Position numbers and translations under genes: made by a program. A stretch of 64,000 nucleotides of DNA from Pedobacter jejuensis (GTDB taxonomy: Bacteria > Bacteroidota > Bacteroidia > Sphingobacteriales > Sphingobacteriaceae), in assembly GCF_003725795.1 (NCBI RefSeq), contig NZ_RBEE01000042.1, forward strand, positions 1-64,000. Direction: 5' to 3'. The notes below the pieces were generated by a model. That model searched no databases. It was not told where the DNA came from and was given only the letters and a program-made list of their open reading frames with translations. Shown in pieces: positions 52,866 to 60,540 of this stretch. Position 1 is the first letter of the stretch. Each line of letters begins with the position of its first letter.

Positions 52866-54089
52866 TTATGCACCAACCTCATCTTTCTTCCTCGTTTTCA
52901 TAATCAAAAACATCACCAATACTGAAAGCATTATCATTACCAAATAGCTAAAACTTAAATTTCTTTCATCTTTTGCCGGAAACAAATTCACAATTCCATA
53001 ACTTAAAAAAGAAACAATTACATACGTAATTCCACCAGTTAACCCTCCTGCAATCCCGGCATTATTTGGAAATTTACTTAGGCAATAGGTAAAGTAGTTG
53101 TTAAAGGTAAAGCCTGCTCCAATATGAATAATGAATGCAAAAAATATAAGCGACCAGATGTTTGAAATAAAATTAATGCTTATTATCATTAAGATTACAA
53201 ACACCACCTGCAATAGTGAATTTATAAGCAACCGTTTAAAAAAAGGTTTATTTATTGTTGCCTTACCAATAAAACCACCAACCATCCATGCAAACCCTAA
53301 AATTAACGAACTATAACCTGCTATAACTGGTGAAAAATTTAATTCGTGTTCAATAATAAACGGACCAGTCATGTTGTAAACCATAACCATACAATAGGCT
53401 AAGCCCAACATAACTATACCTAGAGTAAAGCTTGTTGTTTTAATCATGTTGATGTACACTTTCAAAATGGTTTTAAGTTGAAAATTACTGAAGTTTTTGA
53501 GGGTTTCGCCACTATAAATAAACTCTAGAAGTGCAAAAATAAGCGCAAAACCTGCTAGAAAGTAAAAATTAGATTCCCATCCAAAAGCAGATTGAAGATA
53601 ACCACCAATAAACGGGGCTATAATTGGTCCGGTTGACCAAATGATTGAAAATAAACTTAAATAATGCTTTAGCTTGTCGCCCGAAAATAAATCCACAAAA
53701 TAAGCACGTTTGGCAACTACAATTGCCCCAACTGTTAGGCCATGAATTACCCTCATTACATAAATCAAATAAATATTATGGGTTATTGCTATCACGATGC
53801 TGGCTAAAGCAAAAATCACCAATGAAACTAATCCAATTTTATATCTGCCGAAGCTATCTAATATGCTGCCTATAAAAAGTTGAGAGATGCCATAACTTAT
53901 TAAAAAGATACTTAATGTAAGCTGAACCTGAACGCTACTTACCTGCATTGCTCCGGCCATGGTTGGTAACGAGGGAATGTATATATCTGTAGCAAAGCCT
54001 GATAAAGGAATAAGGGCAAAGGCAAGTAAAGTAGAAATTCGTTGATTTTCTTCCTTTATATATTTAACATGGATTGCTTTGGTGAGCAT
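52866..54089 (-). CDS. Bcr/CflA-family drug efflux MFS transporter
   Basis: Inner-membrane 12-helix MFS transporter of 407 residues. The N-terminus has the Bcr/CflA mark LSGFATDIYIPSLPTMAGAM, then GRYKIGLVSLVIF motif A variant, and RVIHGLTVGAIVVAKRAYFVDLF. It probably exports a small drug-like compound or metabolite such as sulfonamide or bicyclomycin in relatives; substrate is unknown here. Start set at ATG 54087-54089; the longer frame adds a weak N-terminal extension. Confidence 0.88.
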   Translation of the reverse strand: MLTKAIHVKYIKEENQRISTLLAFALIPLSGFATDIYIPSLPTMAGAMQVSSVQVQLTLSIFLISYGISQLFIGSILDSFGRYKIGLVSLVIFALASIVIAITHNIYLIYVMRVIHGLTVGAIVVAKRAYFVDLFSGDKLKHYLSLFSIIWSTGPIIAPFIGGYLQSAFGWESNFYFLAGFALIFALLEFIYSGETLKNFSNFQLKTILKVYINMIKTTSFTLGIVMLGLAYCMVMVYNMTGPFIIEHELNFSPVIAGYSSLILGFAWMVGGFIGKATINKPFFKRLLINSLLQVVFVILMIISINFISNIWSLIFFAFIIHIGAGFTFNNYFTYCLSKFPNNAGIAGGLTGGITYVIVSFLSYGIVNLFPAKDERNLSFSYLVMIMLSVLVMFLIMKTRKKDEVGA

Positions 54090-54389
54090 TGTAATTAATT
54101 TTAAATGATTTATGATTTGGCGTAAATCGAGGGCGAAATTAACCAATCAAACATCCAAATTTGTTAATGGAATCACATAATACTAAATCCGAAATCAACT
54201 GTAATTTTAAAATTGACTAAAGCTTTAGCAGTATTCTTTAGATAAATAAATGTTACCGACCGCAATAAAAAATATAGATTTCTTCAAAATTCTCCGGATG
54301 AAATATTGATATAAAGAAATTTATACCTTGCTTTAAACGTTTTTAACTGATATTTTTTTAAGTTTGAGGAATACAACAAACCAAAACAG
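54090..54389. other. divergent promoter region
   Basis: About 300 bp, AT-rich, between the divergent efflux and permease genes. It should contain both promoters. No exact TAnnTTTG box, hairpin or ORF was found. Confidence 0.5.
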
Positions 54390-56339
54390 ATGTTCGAAAA
54401 GCTATTCAGAAAGAAATCTATTTCCAAGATACTACAAGATGCAGCAAAAGGCTATGGCGACCACGAAAATTCTTTACATAAAACACTTGGCGTTCGCGAT
54501 TTAACGGCTTTTGGCATCGCGGCAATTATTGGTGCCGGTATTTTTAGTACAATTGGTAAAGCCAGTGCAGATGGTGGTCCGGCAGTAATTTTTCTGTTTA
54601 TTTTCACAGCCGTTGCATGTAGTTTTGCCGCTTTCGCCTATGCAGAATTTGCCTCGATGGTACCGGTTTCGGGAAGTGCTTATACCTATTCTTATGTAGC
54701 TTTTGGTGAATTAGTGGCCTGGATTATTGGCTGGTCGCTCATTATGGAGTATGCGATTGGTAATATTACAGTAGCCATTTCCTGGTCTGATTATTTTACA
54801 GGGTTACTCTCTTCTATTCGAATACCGGCGCTAGGAATTGATGGAATTAACATTCCTGCATGGGCTACAATGGATTACCTTACCGCCTTTAACGGACATA
54901 AAAATGCTGAAGCGCTTGTTGCTGCAGGTAAAAACATTGGCGGACTAGATGCCGCAACTACGATTGCAAATAATGCCTGGATTACAGCGCCTAAAATCGG
55001 AAATTTCCATCTCGTGGCAGACTTACCTGCTCTCGGAATTATCATTTTTATTACCGCTTTAGTTTACCGCGGCATGAAGGAAAGCCGAAATGCAAGTAAT
55101 GCTATGGTTGTTGTAAAACTTGCTGTAATCCTTTTGGTTTTAGCAGTAGGTGTATTCTATATAGACACAAAAAACTGGAATCCTTTTGCACCTAATGGTG
55201 TTTCAGGTATTTTAAAAGGAGTTTCTGCAGTATTTTTCGCTTATATTGGTTTCGATGCAATTTCTACTACAGCCGAAGAATGTAAAGATCCTCAAAAAGA
55301 TTTACCACGTGGAATGATGTGGGCAATTATAATTTGCACTATTTTGTATGTTGCAATTGCTCTGGTTTTAACCGGAATTGTAAAGTCAGATACTTTAGCC
55401 GTTGGCGACCCTTTGGCTTTTGTTTTCGACCAGATAGATTTAAAATTGATGAGTGGAATTATCGCTGTCAGCGCTGTATTTGCAATGGCGAGCGTACTTT
55501 TGGTTTTCCAAATGGGGCAGCCACGCATCTGGATGAGCATGAGTCGTGATGGCTTATTACCTAAGTCGTTTTCTAAAATTCATCCAAAGTATAAAACGCC
55601 ATCTTTTGCTACAATAGTTGTTGGTTTTGTGGTAGCCGTACCATCTTTGTTTATGAATCTAACCATCGTAACTGATTTATGTTCCATTGGTACCTTATTT
55701 GCCTTTGTACTGGTTTGTGCAGGTGTTTTAGTTCTACAAAATAGACCAGATGTACAGCGTGGAAAATTTAAAATTCCTTACGCAAACAGTAAGTATATTA
55801 TTCCGGTCTTATTTATAGCTGCTATTGCTTTTGCATTTTTGCAGTACAACTCAGAAACAAAAGCCTTCTTATTTAATACCCCAAAAACCATTCAAACGGT
55901 AACATTTGTAACTTCGTTAAACAACGATGAACTGAAAATAGTAAAGAAGGAAATCATTAAGAATGCTGCTCCTCAAATAAATTTAACTGATAAAGTTGAC
56001 GCGGAATCTTTTCTAAGTAATTTACCAGCAGATAAATACGAGCAATTTATAACCAACTCGCAAATCCCTGTAGAGAAGAAATATGAAAGTGGTTGGGGCT
56101 TGTTTAAACATAAAATACCAATGTGGACTTTCCTGATAATATGTGTATTTATTACTTATTTCAGCATCACCAAAAATTTATCTCTTATTCCTATTTTAGG
56201 CTTAATCAGCTGTTTATACATGATGTGTGAATTAGGCATTTCCAACTGGATTGGTTTTAGCATTTGGCTGGTAATTGGTTTGGTTGTATATTTTGCATAT
56301 GGGTTTAAACATAGTAAATTAGGATTAGCAGAGCATTAG
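54390..56339 (+). CDS. large APC (CAT-type) amino-acid permease
   Basis: Inner-membrane permease of 649 residues, related to cationic amino-acid transporters. TM1 has AAIIGAGIFSTIG, followed by AEFASMVPVSGSAYTYSYVA and FFAYIGFDAISTTAEECKDP. It is about 160 residues longer than the related permease at 12 kb: an insert near residues 140-205 (partly hydrophilic, external), and a hydrophilic segment of about 95 residues between the last helices (from near 495). The insert at the end is not an obvious known domain. RAYT gene follows after 6 bp on the same strand, probably by insertion. Confidence 0.9.
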   Translation: MFEKLFRKKSISKILQDAAKGYGDHENSLHKTLGVRDLTAFGIAAIIGAGIFSTIGKASADGGPAVIFLFIFTAVACSFAAFAYAEFASMVPVSGSAYTYSYVAFGELVAWIIGWSLIMEYAIGNITVAISWSDYFTGLLSSIRIPALGIDGINIPAWATMDYLTAFNGHKNAEALVAAGKNIGGLDAATTIANNAWITAPKIGNFHLVADLPALGIIIFITALVYRGMKESRNASNAMVVVKLAVILLVLAVGVFYIDTKNWNPFAPNGVSGILKGVSAVFFAYIGFDAISTTAEECKDPQKDLPRGMMWAIIICTILYVAIALVLTGIVKSDTLAVGDPLAFVFDQIDLKLMSGIIAVSAVFAMASVLLVFQMGQPRIWMSMSRDGLLPKSFSKIHPKYKTPSFATIVVGFVVAVPSLFMNLTIVTDLCSIGTLFAFVLVCAGVLVLQNRPDVQRGKFKIPYANSKYIIPVLFIAAIAFAFLQYNSETKAFLFNTPKTIQTVTFVTSLNNDELKIVKKEIIKNAAPQINLTDKVDAESFLSNLPADKYEQFITNSQIPVEKKYESGWGLFKHKIPMWTFLIICVFITYFSITKNLSLIPILGLISCLYMMCELGISNWIGFSIWLVIGLVVYFAYGFKHSKLGLAEH

Positions 56340-56345
56340 CAAAAT

Positions 56346-56927
56346 TTGGCCTACAATCCACTTATACATCATAGGCGTTCTATCCGATTAAAAGGTTATG
56401 ACTACTCTAAAAGTGGAGCATATTTTATTACAATATGTTGTGAAGATAGAATCCACCGGTTTGGAAGAGTTGTTAATCATGAAATGGTTTTGAATCCATT
56501 TGGTGTTATAGCATACAAACAATGGATAAAATTATCAGAAAGATTTTCGAACTTCGAATTGGATGTGTTTCAAATCATGCCTAATCATTTTCATGGAATC
56601 ATCGTATTGAAAGATGTTATTCAGCCTGTTGAGGAAACTGCGGTCGGGGCAACCCTTGCGGTTGCCCAAAATGATGAAGATGATAAAGAAAATCTTATGA
56701 GGGCAACCGCAAGGGTTGCCCCCACCATTGCTGACATAGTCGGCGCCTATAAATCTATTGTATCAAATGAATGCTTAAAAATATGTAAAGCACAAAACAA
56801 ATCAATGGGGAAACTTTGGCAGCGAAATTATTATGAACACGTTATTAAAGATGAAAGGGCTTATAATAATATTTCAAACTATATTATCAACAATCCCATA
56901 AAATGGAATGAAGACAAGTTTTATTAA
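56346..56927 (+). CDS. REP-associated tyrosine transposase (RAYT, Y1/HUH family)
   Basis: Single-strand transposase of the IS200/TnpA-REP group, 193 residues. The HUH motif is H81-F-H83 in IMPNHFHGIIV, and the nucleophile tyrosine is probably Y135 (GAYKSIVSNE). The end NNPIKWNED is typical. Members mobilise REP palindromes. Start is TTG (56346-56348), as no near ATG exists. Residues 101-126, between HUH and Tyr, are encoded by an inverted pair of palindromes (56646-56722), a structure that is unusual within coding DNA. It begins 6 bp after the permease stop codon. Confidence 0.88.
   Translation: MAYNPLIHHRRSIRLKGYDYSKSGAYFITICCEDRIHRFGRVVNHEMVLNPFGVIAYKQWIKLSERFSNFELDVFQIMPNHFHGIIVLKDVIQPVEETAVGATLAVAQNDEDDKENLMRATARVAPTIADIVGAYKSIVSNECLKICKAQNKSMGKLWQRNYYEHVIKDERAYNNISNYIINNPIKWNEDKFY
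56646..56722. repeat. inverted pair of REP-like palindromes inside the RAYT gene
   Basis: A 22-bp sequence beginning GGGGCAACCCTTGC (56646-56667) is repeated in exact inverted form at 56701-56722, with 33 bp between. Each arm is itself a small hairpin (GGGCAACC / GGTTGCCC with a 5-nt centre). The frame stays open through both arms, encoding GATLAVAQ and RATARVAPT. Confidence 0.95.
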
Positions 56928-56941
56928 AAGCAGCCCTCAAC

Positions 56942-57097
56942 TTAAACTTTCTTCTTAACGAAAGCCATTATAGTTATTAAAATTAATCCTAAACCTGAAG
57001 CAATAATATACTTATCTTCATTCGGCCAGTGCAAAACCTTCGCCGCAGGGCCAATTAAAAAAAGGCAAATCGCTAATACTAGTAGAACTTTTCTCAT
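56942..57097 (-). CDS. 51-aa two-helix membrane protein, GldL-like
   Basis: A gene too short for usual ORF cut-offs, starting at ATG 57095-57097, 3 nt after the kup stop codon on the same strand, so tightly coupled to it. It has two hydrophobic helices (VLLVLAICLFLIGPAAKVL and YIIASGLGLILITIMAF) joined by the short polar turn HWPNEDK, and a basic end KKKV. The HWP turn between helices resembles the N-terminal hairpin of gliding protein GldL and small proteins related to it. No function is known; a modulator of Kup or a free-standing membrane peptide are both possible. Confidence 0.75.
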   Translation of the reverse strand: MRKVLLVLAICLFLIGPAAKVLHWPNEDKYIIASGLGLILITIMAFVKKKV

Positions 57098-57100
57098 CGA

Positions 57101-59059
57101 CTAAACAGGCAATCTGTGCAACTCAATATCATCAGGTGTTACAAAAATTAACGGAACTTTTTCTACATCAACATAACTGCTATCTAAGCCAAAACTTCGC
57201 TCTTCTGATAAACTTAGCTTTTTAAGAATGAAATAGTAATCCATTATCTGGCGTTCGTAAAAACTCAGTTTTGTGAATTTTGATAAGTGCTTTTCTAACA
57301 ACACGAACCTAAAATCGCCGGCAATTTTATGCTTATTTAACGAAGTATATTGACTGGTAATATCAATCTCACCATTTTTAACCAGCTCTTCTACAACCTT
57401 ACGATACAACAAGTTTACCCGCTGTTCTACCCTAAAACCTAACCTGAAATCTATACGTATCAATTTTCCAGGAATTAGAAATTCTACTTTGTAATCTAAG
57501 GTATATGGCTCATCCATAACATCAACGTGAACCAGCCAATAAACATCAGCACGTTTAGGTTCCTTTTGAATAATGGAATAAATAATTTTCGATTCTATTT
57601 CCGTTTTAAAATTGGCGCTTGTTAAATAAACCAATTGCGATGAATATTTTGGTACTGATTCATCACCACTTAATTCTGTTAGTATTTGATAATAGTCTTC
57701 AATCTCAACATATTTAACAAAACGATTTTTGATTTTTCTGGCAACAAACCAGCTCCACATAATGGTAAATAAAACAGAACCAATTAATACAGTAACCCAA
57801 CCACCATGCAAAAATTTTGTTAAATTACTAATCAAGAATGTTCCTTCGATTATCACATAAGTAAAAAAGAAAGTTGCAATTAAATACCTCGGGAAACGCT
57901 TGCTACGTAAATAAAAGCTCACCAAAATGGTTGTCATTAACATGGCAATCGTTATAGATAAACCATACGCAGCATCCATTCTTTCTGCCTTTTGAAACAA
58001 CAATACAATACCGCAGCAACCAATCCACAACATCCAGTTTATAGAAGGCACGTACAATTGTCCCTTAGAAACTGATGGATAAACAATCCTTATTTTTGGC
58101 CAAAGGTTTAATCGAACGGCTTCTGCTATAAGTGTAAATGAACCACTAATTAAAGCCTGACTAGCGATAACAGCCGCCATAGTTGCTAAAATTACCATTG
58201 GAACCTGAAACTGATCTGGCACAATTTGAAAAAACGGATTCATTTTAGCACCTGGAACATAATTACCGCTGTTTTGCAAAATCCATACACCCTGACCTAA
58301 GTAGTTTAAAATCAAAGTTAGTTTAACGAAAATCCAGCTGATACGAATGTTGTTTCTTCCGCAGTGCCCTAAATCAGAATATAGTGCTTCTGCTCCTGTT
58401 GTACATAAAAATACACCACCTAATATCAAGAAAGCCAGCTTATTAGTTATCAGTAAATGAATAGCGTAATATGGATTAAAAGACTTCAAAATAGTAAAAT
58501 CCTTTATGATGAAAGACATCCCAACAACACCTAAAACCGCAAACCAAACAAACATTACAGGTCCAAATAATTTACCGACCAAGTTTGTACCAAACTGTTG
58601 AATGATAAAAAGAATGGTTAAAATTGATAATACGATTGGTATAACCGGAACTTCAAATTTATTTGTTAATCCTTCAATTGCCGAGGTTACTGTAATACTT
58701 GGCGTAATAATACCATCAGCAAGCAATGCACAACCGCCCACAACTGCCGGAACCACAAGCCATTTTGCCTTTTTCCTAACTAAAGAAAAAAGTGAAAATA
58801 TGCCGCCCTCCCCTTTGTTATCGGCCCTAAGCGTTATAATTACGTACTTTATAGTGGTTTGGAGGGTTAATGTCCAAATGATGCAGGAAAGCACACCCAA
58901 GACATTGTTTGGATTGATATCTTGTTTGCCTCCTAGTATGGTAGTAAAAATTGCATTTAATGTATATAAAGGCGATGTACCAATATCTCCGAAAACTATT
59001 CCTAAACTAATTAGAACCCCGCCGGCAGTTAGCGCATTTGCATTTTTATGATTTGACAC
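57101..59059 (-). CDS. kup: KUP-family potassium uptake protein
   Basis: Potassium:proton symporter of 652 residues with 12 helices and a cytoplasmic C-terminal domain of about 190 residues. Signatures are ISLGIVFGDIGTSPLYTL, LRADNKGEGGIFSLFSLVR, and CALLADGIITPSITVTSAIEG. The start is GTG (59057-59059); no in-frame ATG is nearby. A TACTTTTG promoter box lies 32 nt upstream. The 51-aa membrane gene follows immediately. Together with the K+-dependent pyrophosphatase it suggests careful potassium handling, though the two are not linked in the genome. Confidence 0.96.
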   Translation of the reverse strand: MSNHKNANALTAGGVLISLGIVFGDIGTSPLYTLNAIFTTILGGKQDINPNNVLGVLSCIIWTLTLQTTIKYVIITLRADNKGEGGIFSLFSLVRKKAKWLVVPAVVGGCALLADGIITPSITVTSAIEGLTNKFEVPVIPIVLSILTILFIIQQFGTNLVGKLFGPVMFVWFAVLGVVGMSFIIKDFTILKSFNPYYAIHLLITNKLAFLILGGVFLCTTGAEALYSDLGHCGRNNIRISWIFVKLTLILNYLGQGVWILQNSGNYVPGAKMNPFFQIVPDQFQVPMVILATMAAVIASQALISGSFTLIAEAVRLNLWPKIRIVYPSVSKGQLYVPSINWMLWIGCCGIVLLFQKAERMDAAYGLSITIAMLMTTILVSFYLRSKRFPRYLIATFFFTYVIIEGTFLISNLTKFLHGGWVTVLIGSVLFTIMWSWFVARKIKNRFVKYVEIEDYYQILTELSGDESVPKYSSQLVYLTSANFKTEIESKIIYSIIQKEPKRADVYWLVHVDVMDEPYTLDYKVEFLIPGKLIRIDFRLGFRVEQRVNLLYRKVVEELVKNGEIDITSQYTSLNKHKIAGDFRFVLLEKHLSKFTKLSFYERQIMDYYFILKKLSLSEERSFGLDSSYVDVEKVPLIFVTPDDIELHRLPV

Positions 59060-59091
59060 CTCTTTATTTATTTTAGTGCGGCAAAAGTAAA

Positions 59092-59099
59092 CTAACTAT
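59092..59099 (-). promoter_or_regulatory. promoter of kup: TACTTTTG with TTG at -33
   Basis: TACTTTTG on the minus strand matches TAnnTTTG, and a TTG lies 20 nt upstream, fitting the Bacteroidota -33/-7 layout well. Confidence 0.6.
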
Positions 59100-59302
59100 A
59101 ACAATTTAGCAACCAATTTATTGTGTATTTTCAACACCTTGAAAACCCCGTAGTATTTTAAAAATAAGAAAAATGTCCAAATCTTCCATCTATTTTTAGC
59201 CCCGAAAAAATTAGACTACACGTACAAAAACAAAATTTATTGTTAAATTGTGTTAAAATATATCAATTAAACAAAATGTTTAATTTCTTTGTTTTAAATT
59301 AA

Positions 59303-59310
59303 TACATTTG
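59303..59310 (+). promoter_or_regulatory. -7 promoter box TACATTTG of the T9SS-tail gene
   Basis: Matches TAnnTTTG; the longest-frame TTG (59308-59310) belongs to the box, and the ATG is 12 nt downstream. Confidence 0.5.
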
Positions 59311-59322
59311 CTATACAATTTG

Positions 59323-59850
59323 ATGAAACTCTACCCAAAAACAACGCTTCTCTTAAAAATATCATGCATAATTTGCATGCTGTTTTTTTGTGGATTGAGT
59401 TCTTGGGCACAGCAAAACGATAGCATTCGCATCAGTCTTAAAACAAGGTCAAAAAAAGTTAGCAAAGTTCCAGAAATTAAGGCTAACATTCAACCATACA
59501 GACCATTACACATGTCAGAAAATGGTGGCAGTATGTTTAATACTTATTCGGCAGCAAAAAGCACAACCGTTAGTACAAAAGATAAGTTATTAAGCATTGT
59601 TAAAATTTATCCAAATCCTGTAGAAGATCAGTTAAACATTATTCTATCTATCGGGCGAGACGGTACACAAACCACTATTAAAATTATCGATTTGTTAGGC
59701 AACGAAGTTGTAACCTTATCTAATGAACGTTTAAATGCTGGTGAGCAAACCAAAACCTTCATTATTCCCAGCAGATTAAATGCCGGAATATACTTTTTAC
59801 GCGTCATGGCTGGCTCAGAAAGTCAGGTAAAAAGAATCTCAGTTTTATAA
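59323..59850 (+). CDS. small secreted protein with T9SS type A sorting domain
   Basis: A 175-residue secreted protein made almost only of a signal peptide (to SSWAQ), a basic low-complexity linker (LKTRSKKVSKVPEIK) and a C-terminal type IX sorting domain of about 85 residues. That domain shows the usual order: IYPNPVEDQLNI, IKIIDLLGNEV, LNAGEQTKTF, and LNAGIYFLRV ending KRISVL. Type A tails direct proteins through T9SS to the surface. The presence of PorT-like genes in the window agrees with this. No catalytic domain is visible. The start is ATG 59323. Confidence 0.85.
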   Translation: MKLYPKTTLLLKISCIICMLFFCGLSSWAQQNDSIRISLKTRSKKVSKVPEIKANIQPYRPLHMSENGGSMFNTYSAAKSTTVSTKDKLLSIVKIYPNPVEDQLNIILSIGRDGTQTTIKIIDLLGNEVVTLSNERLNAGEQTKTFIIPSRLNAGIYFLRVMAGSESQVKRISVL

Positions 59851-59865
59851 CACCATTTTCTTTTC

Positions 59866-59873
59866 TATTTTTG
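59866..59873 (+). promoter_or_regulatory. possible -7 promoter box TATTTTTG of the FAH gene
   Basis: Matches TAnnTTTG 50 nt before the FAH ATG; no clear -33 element. Confidence 0.35.
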
Positions 59874-59923
59874 GATGGATTTGAAAAACTCAAATTCGAA
59901 CATTACATTTCATCTAAAAGAAA

Positions 59924-60535
59924 ATGAAGATAATCGCCATTGGACGGAATTATGCCGAACACGCAAAAGAACTAAACAATCCGGTACCTACCACACCAGT
60001 AATATTTCTAAAACCAGATACCGCTGTTTTAAAAGATAATAAGCCATTTTATCATCCTGATTTCTCGGACGATGTTCATTATGAATTAGAAGTTGTACTT
60101 AAAATCTGCAAGGAAGGAAAACACATCGCCGAGAAATTCGCATCTACTTACTATGATGAAATCGGTTTGGGAATTGACTTCACTGCCAGAGATATTCAGA
60201 CTAAACATAAAGAAAAAGGCTTGCCATGGGAACTTGCTAAAGCTTTTGATAATTCTGCTCCAGTAAGCATATTTTTACCTAAAACCGATTTTGAAGATTT
60301 GTATCAGTTAAATTTCGAGCTAAAGGTAAATGCAGAAACTCGTCAGGTTGGAAATACTAAAGATTTGTTGTTCTCGTTCGAGAAGATAATAAGTTTTGTA
60401 TCGCAATACATCACTTTAAAAAAAGGCGATTTAATTTTTACCGGAACACCAGCTGGTGTTGGAAAAGTGAATAAAGGTGATAAATTAGAAGCTTGGTTAG
60501 AAGGCAAACAACTATTAAATTTTGATGTAAAGTAA
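59924..60535 (+). CDS. fumarylacetoacetate hydrolase family protein
   Basis: A 203-residue enzyme of the FAH fold, close to acylpyruvase/YcgM-type oxaloacetate decarboxylases. N-terminal IAIGRNYAEHAKELNNP, the metal ligands in DVHYELEVVLKI (two Glu of YELEV) and later Asp in GIDFTARD, and ITLKKGDLIFTGTPAGVG are family signatures. Substrate undetermined; related enzymes cleave oxaloacetate or acylpyruvates. The M23 gene begins 5 bp after the stop codon, so they are probably one operon. Confidence 0.9.
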   Translation: MKIIAIGRNYAEHAKELNNPVPTTPVIFLKPDTAVLKDNKPFYHPDFSDDVHYELEVVLKICKEGKHIAEKFASTYYDEIGLGIDFTARDIQTKHKEKGLPWELAKAFDNSAPVSIFLPKTDFEDLYQLNFELKVNAETRQVGNTKDLLFSFEKIISFVSQYITLKKGDLIFTGTPAGVGKVNKGDKLEAWLEGKQLLNFDVK

Positions 60536-60540
60536 AGCGA

